DNA of 64,000 bases from Galaxea fascicularis. Lineage: Eukaryota; Cnidaria; Anthozoa; Scleractinia; Euphylliidae. Shown here piece by piece: positions 61,906 through 64,000 of this stretch. The notes beneath the pieces were generated by a model. That model was given only the letters and a program-made list of their open reading frames with translations, was not told the origin of the DNA and did not search any database. The position numbers and the translations under genes were made by a program. The DNA is taken from positions 20,666,417-20,730,416 of the forward strand of contig OX419346.1 in assembly GCA_948470475.1 (NCBI GenBank), given 5' to 3'. Within the stretch, counting starts at the first letter, position 1. Each line of letters begins with the position of its first letter.

Positions 61906-64000
61906 TTACTGCCACGCGCCATTGTAAAATTACTTGTAAAATTATGTATAGTAATTTAAAAGGGCATATAATTAGTTACTATATCATGCCCTTCTCCACT
62001 CCTTTCCCTTATTGTAATACACCTCATTCATTGTGACAATGTGGAGTAAATAACTGACACCAATACAAAATACAAAGAAACTTTAGAACAAAAGAAAGGT
62101 GATGATGATGCGGTATCACGTGTACCAGAACTGCCTTTTTTCACGGGAAAGATAGTCTAAAAATAAATCGCTCTGTAAAAATGCCATGACATAGGCTTAG
62201 TATGGGAGTTGTACGCTCTTAGTGATGGGCTCCTGATTTTCAGCATTGCCATTGGCTAGCCAGACAGGTTATCAGCTCTTACTGATCCATCAAGTATTTT
62301 CGCTCACATGTGATTGGTCTAAATGCACCACATGACGGAATAAATGGGGAATATGATCCGGTGATATTCCCCAAATGCAAATTGAGAAAAATATTTGAAG
62401 GATAATGAACGCAATAGCCTCCATTTGGCTTTAAAAATATGCTCGGTTATTTGTCCTTGGACATTATCAGTTCCTCGTAGCTCGCAGTTTTCAACAAGTC
62501 GCTCTCGGAAAACCGTTCTCTTCTCGGCACAGATAATGTCCGCGCCAAATGGAGACTTCTGTTTATTTATCGACTACGTTTTCGATGATCGATTTTGATC
62601 GACATGTCAGGCCCTGTTTGAAGATCGGTGTGTTTTTGAAACTAAAAATTAACACCCATTAAAAGTGTTCTTTTACCTGCATTCGATGCAATCATCAGCT
62701 TCGAACATTCAACTATTTTTTTAAAAACAAGTCGAATCGCGCTGTCGTAGTTTTTCTTTTCGGCCGTGGGTCCAGTTTTTGTGCCACGCATCAGATAAAC
62801 TTCAAGAGGCTATTGCCACGTGAAAGCCATGTGAAAAGCCATTCCATGATTGAAGTAACCATTGACCATTTACAACAGTCCAGAGCCAATGAAATAGAGC
62901 CCTTTTCCAAAAATGAGCTTCTGCGTTTTTCTAGGATAGTTTCCTTGATTAAATTCATTCAACTTTGCTCAGAAGGGTTGCAACACATCTAAAGGTTTTC
63001 GCGCCCTTTTCGTCATGTGATCGACAAATGTTTCCCTTTCTACGGTTTTCTCTTTCACTGCATTTTCTTTCTTTCATTTCTTTTTGGTTCAAATTCTCAA
63101 TTATTGGTCGAAGAGTTTTTATTAACTTACTGGAGATGAAAATGATCATAACAACTCGGCGCTACTCGCCTTGTTGGTTATTAATCATGTCATATTCAGC
63201 GCGCCCTCGAAGAATAATTGTTAATTATTCTCGGTATGCCACATCATCATCACAGTGATAATGACAATGATAATAAGAATAAGAATAAAAATAAATATAA
63301 TAAGAAGAATCATCATTATTTATTCAATCAAATTTACAAACAATAATAATGATAACTTTCTGGGAGATTTACAGTTTCTTGATTGGGTTACTGGTATTTT
63401 TAACCTCGTTTTGAGGAGGCTACAAAATTGTTCCATATAATAGGCCATTTCCGAGTTCATGTCTGCCTCCTCTTCAAAGCCAGTCTAAGTGCGAAGTTTT
63501 TGTGATGGTAATTAGTTCTACTTTACATATGAATGAAAACTAATTTTGGGGTGTAGTACGGAAGAACAATAAGTTTCTTTTTATATTAACGGCGGTGGTA
63601 ATTTGACTGCTAGACTGTTTAGGAGAAGGGGATTGTGTTGTAGCAGACTGCAATATGGACCAGAGTGAATATACAGCAGTGTCGTAGGGCGGTTGAGATA
63701 TGTGACAGTTCTTGATTGAGATCATTAGGACCAGTCACAATGCACTTAGCACGATGGAAAAGTGTTCTTGTAACACAACTTGTGTTGCAACCGGTGCTGC
63801 GAACCAAAATCCAAATATTTATCTGTGTTTGTTGGTTTCCTGACTGACACGGTGAACTTGGGAAACTGATTCAAGTCGATGAACGAGAGTGTAGAGAAAG
63901 GATAATCGAAACTCTTTTTCTGTCTCTCAAGTATATATTTGTCGTTAATTTTAGACAGAGAAAGACTTCACGGCAGCAATGACTATCAAATTTTATGCAA
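61906..64000. other. 3' flank, repeats and low complexity
   Basis: No gene recognised. Inverted strings CTCCATTTGGC (62419) and GCCAAATGGAG (ends 62554), each with GGACATTATC or its complement nearby, outline a possible small foldback at 62418-62554. An ATAATAAGAATAAG-type low-complexity tract lies at 63249-63350. Confidence 0.4.

Overview
The window is nuclear DNA of an animal, almost certainly a cnidarian and most likely a reef-coral-type hexacorallian. The evidence is intron-rich metazoan genes, AT-rich sequence, a hedgehog gene with CGPG start and complete Hint domain, tRNA-derived repeats, and many short foldback/MITE elements. This assignment is an inference; no species call is possible from the sequence alone. 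Three intron-containing genes are supported: (1) 1205-11004 (+), Rab GDP dissociation inhibitor, 11 coding exons, 444 residues, complete; (2) 16209 to about 17330 (+), a small secreted, very acidic six-cysteine peptide precursor that I do not recognise; (3) 24868-28768 (-), hedgehog, 3 coding exons, 432 residues, complete.

Layout. 1-1204: GDI upstream region with C-rich tracts, a repeat remnant and an NRF-1-type palindrome close to the start codon. 1205-11004: GDI, whose introns hold foldback elements, MITEs and arrays of a 106-bp repeat. 11005-12990: GDI 3' region, then the 3' end of a Penelope-like element embedded in a 28-bp minisatellite of E2F-like sites. 13000-15550: intergenic, with two foldback elements and a tRNA-like gene. 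16190-17455: the cysteine-rich peptide gene. 17900-24867: a purine-rich element, a broken rhodopsin-type GPCR, a Harbinger-type MITE with clean TTA target duplications, and further foldbacks. 24868-28768: hedgehog. 28769-60136: about 31 kb with no recognisable gene, upstream of hedgehog, holding MITEs, 106-bp repeat clusters and a hammerhead-like remnant. 60137-61905: a dead non-LTR retrotransposon that has lost its reverse transcriptase core. 61906-64000: repeats and low-complexity sequence.

The genes do not form a pathway. GDI is a housekeeping regulator of Rab recycling. Hedgehog is a developmental signal, and the empty stretch on its 5' side is the likely place for its enhancers. The small peptide is a secreted effector of unknown job. 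What ties the window together is its repeats: the 106-bp repeat occurs in at least eight clusters in both orientations, inside introns of GDI and of the peptide gene and between genes.

Most worth a second look: the six-cysteine acidic peptide gene; the hedgehog Ser-Cys (rather than Gly-Cys) autoprocessing junction; two GC-AG introns in one GDI gene; the dispersed 106-bp repeat; and the array of E2F-like sites next to the Penelope fragment.
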